A stretch of 6,664 nucleotides of DNA, taken from CAYLLT01 sp964548565. Its GTDB lineage: Bacteria; Planctomycetota; Phycisphaerae; UBA1845; PWPN01. How positions within the stretch are numbered: position 1 is the stretch's first letter; each line of letters opens with the position of its first letter. Of this stretch, positions 5,230 to 6,664 are shown piece by piece. The stretch is taken from assembly GCA_964548565.1 (NCBI GenBank), contig CAZJTF010000379.1, forward strand, positions 1 through 6,664. The letters run 5' to 3'. The translations under genes and the position numbers were made by a program. Below the pieces are notes generated by a model, which was not told where the DNA came from, searched no databases, and saw only the letters and a program-made list of their open reading frames with translations.

Positions 5230-6664
5230 ATGCGGCTGGTCAGATCTTTCACGTCCCTGGCGATCCTCGCGGCGTCGGCTCCCGTGGTGGCGGAGGTTTC
5301 GCTGCCGACGATCTTCACGGATCACATGGTGCTCCAGCGCGGGGTGAAGGTTCCTGTGTGGGGCCAGGCGGCACCTGGTGAGCACGTCACCGTCCGCATC
5401 GCCGGGCACGAGGACGAGGTGAAGGCTGGCCAAGATGGAGCCTGGACGGCCCGCGTCGGCCCCCTCGAGGCGGGTGGGCCTTTCGAACTGGTCATCGCGG
5501 GGTCGAACCAGATCGTCCTGCAGGACGTGATGATCGGCGAGGTATGGCTCTGCTCGGGTCAGTCGAACATGCAGATGGACGTCCGGCAGTGCCGCGGCGC
5601 GTCGGGGGAGATGGGGGCCGCCCGGTTCCCGGGAATACGGCAGCTCGAGGTGGCGCGCCGACCGGCGGACCGGCCCCAGGCAGATTTCAAAGGTGGCAGA
5701 TGGATCGCCTGCTCGCCGGGCACCGTGGGGGAGTTCAGCGGGGTCGCGTACTTCTTCGCACGCGAGCTCCATCAGCGGATGGGCGTGCCGGTGGGGCTGA
5801 TCAACTCCGCGTGGGGCGGCACCCCGGTTGAAGCGTGGATGCCGCGCGGGTCGTTTGACGAGGCGGATGCCGCGCCCATCGAGCGGTACTGGCAGGAAGA
5901 GATCGAGGCTTACCTGCGCAAGCCGGAGTCGGAGCGGCAGAAGAAGCCCTCGACGCAGCCGGTCAAGTTTCCCGATGATCCGCGCCTGCACCAGAACCGC
6001 CCGTCGGTGCTCTTCAACCAGATGATCCACCCGGCGATCCCGTACGCGATCAAAGGGGTGATCTGGTACCAGGGCGAAACGAATGTGCAGCGAGCGCACC
6101 AGTATCGCAGGCTGTTTCCGGCACTGATCCGCGGCTGGCGGGAAGCCTGGGGGCAGGGCGAGTTCCCGTTCCTGTTTGTGCAACTCTCGAACTATCAGGC
6201 CTTCCAGGAGGCTCCAGGCGAGAGCGCGCTGGCCGAGTTGCGGGAGGCGCAGGCGTTGGCTCTCACGTTGCCGAACACGGCGATGGTGGTCGCGGCGGAC
6301 GTGGGGGATGGGAAGGACTGCCACCCGCTCAACAAGCAGGAAGTCGGGCGCCGACTGTCCCTCGCGGCGCGGGCGACGGCCTACGGCGAGACCGTCGAGC
6401 ATTCGGGACCGCTGTATGCGTCCATGAGCAGCGAAGGAGCCAGGATTCGTCTGCGATTCACGCATGTCGGCGATGGCCTCATGCCCAAAGGCGGGAAACG
6501 CCTCTCAGGATTTTTGATTGCCGGGGAGGATCGGCAGTTCGTGCCGGCGGATGCGGCGATCGACGGGGAAACGGTAATAGTGAGCAGCCCGCAGGTCGCG
6601 CGCCCCGTTGCGGTGCGGTATGCGTGGGCGGATGCGCCCGACTGCACGCTGTGGAACAAGGCGG
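5230..6664 (+). CDS. Sialate O-acetylesterase-family protein (SASA/SGNH-type), 3' end beyond the window
   Basis: An exported esterase of the sialic acid-specific acetylesterase type, open at the right edge after 478 complete codons. Residues 1-21 are a signal peptide (VRSFTSLAILAASAPVVA before EVSLP). An N-terminal beta domain (about 23-100) has the usual LPTIFTDHMVLQR opening and a VPVWGQAAPGE turn. The catalytic domain follows: GEVWLCSGQSNMQM (103-116) with nucleophile Ser112, the INSAWGGTPVEAW block (191-203), the GVIWYQGETN block (276-285), and DCHPLNKQEVGRRL (363-376) with Asp363 and His365 as the other likely catalytic residues. All expected motifs are intact, so it should be active. 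It hydrolyses O-acetyl esters on sialic acid or, in many glycan-degrading bacteria, on other acetylated sugars; the substrate cannot be read from the sequence. It is close to full length for the family. It is divergent from the propeller gene, which suggests shared regulation. Confidence 0.93.
   Translation, partial: MRLVRSFTSLAILAASAPVVAEVSLPTIFTDHMVLQRGVKVPVWGQAAPGEHVTVRIAGHEDEVKAGQDGAWTARVGPLEAGGPFELVIAGSNQIVLQDVMIGEVWLCSGQSNMQMDVRQCRGASGEMGAARFPGIRQLEVARRPADRPQADFKGGRWIACSPGTVGEFSGVAYFFARELHQRMGVPVGLINSAWGGTPVEAWMPRGSFDEADAAPIERYWQEEIEAYLRKPESERQKKPSTQPVKFPDDPRLHQNRPSVLFNQMIHPAIPYAIKGVIWYQGETNVQRAHQYRRLFPALIRGWREAWGQGEFPFLFVQLSNYQAFQEAPGESALAELREAQALALTLPNTAMVVAADVGDGKDCHPLNKQEVGRRLSLAARATAYGETVEHSGPLYASMSSEGARIRLRFTHVGDGLMPKGGKRLSGFLIAGEDRQFVPADAAIDGETVIVSSPQVARPVAVRYAWADAPDCTLWNKA

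Noticed and set aside
5158..6465. Long minus-strand open frame of 435 codons opposite the esterase gene
   Set aside because: Arginine-, histidine- and proline-rich shadow of the esterase coding strand in GC-rich DNA. The plus strand has intact family motifs throughout.
1..6664. CRISPR arrays, insertion sequences, tRNA or rRNA genes
   Set aside because: No regularly spaced direct repeats, transposase-like frame, terminal inverted repeats or tRNA/rRNA signatures were seen.

Overview
The window is GC-rich bacterial chromosome. No ribosomal RNA, tRNA or phylogenetic marker is present, so the taxon is inferred from gene content only. The signs are a secreted protein ending in a PEP-CTERM sorting tail, a large secreted five-bladed-propeller carbohydrate enzyme, a secreted sialate O-acetylesterase-family protein, and an AraC regulator with a PocR-like sensor. 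This mix is typical of the Planctomycetota-Verrucomicrobiota-Kiritimatiellota-Lentisphaerota (PVC) group, members of which live on complex acetylated or sulfated glycans.

Layout, left to right. (1) 4-207, minus: a possible small membrane or lipoprotein-like protein of 67 residues. (2) 208-739: about 530 bp without a convincing gene, lying between two divergent genes. (3) 740-1402, plus: a 220-residue PEP-CTERM exported protein. (4) 1412-1449: a strong 14-bp hairpin between convergent genes. (5) 1494-2402, minus: AraC-family regulator with a PocR-like N-terminal domain. (6) 2403-2891: about 490 bp without a gene, holding several small hairpins. (7) 2892-3308, minus: YjbQ/UPF0047-family protein. 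(8) 3415-5061, minus: secreted 548-residue protein with a GH32/GH43-like propeller. (9) 5062-5229: a compact divergent promoter region centred on a perfect 18-bp palindrome. (10) 5230 to the right edge, plus: sialate O-acetylesterase-family protein, open at the edge after 478 codons.

How the parts may work together. The propeller protein and the esterase are divergently transcribed from one 168-bp control region and both carry signal peptides. The simplest reading is a small, co-regulated glycan-degradation locus in which an esterase removes O-acetyl groups and a glycosidase-like protein acts on the sugar chain. The AraC/PocR regulator, further along the same strand as the propeller gene, is a candidate controller, and the 18-bp palindrome is a candidate operator. 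Neither link is shown by the sequence. The PEP-CTERM protein is probably anchored or sorted to the envelope by an exosortase encoded elsewhere.

The most interesting items are the palindrome with overlapping, oppositely facing promoter-like elements, the propeller protein of unknown specificity, and the cysteine-containing sensor domain of the regulator.
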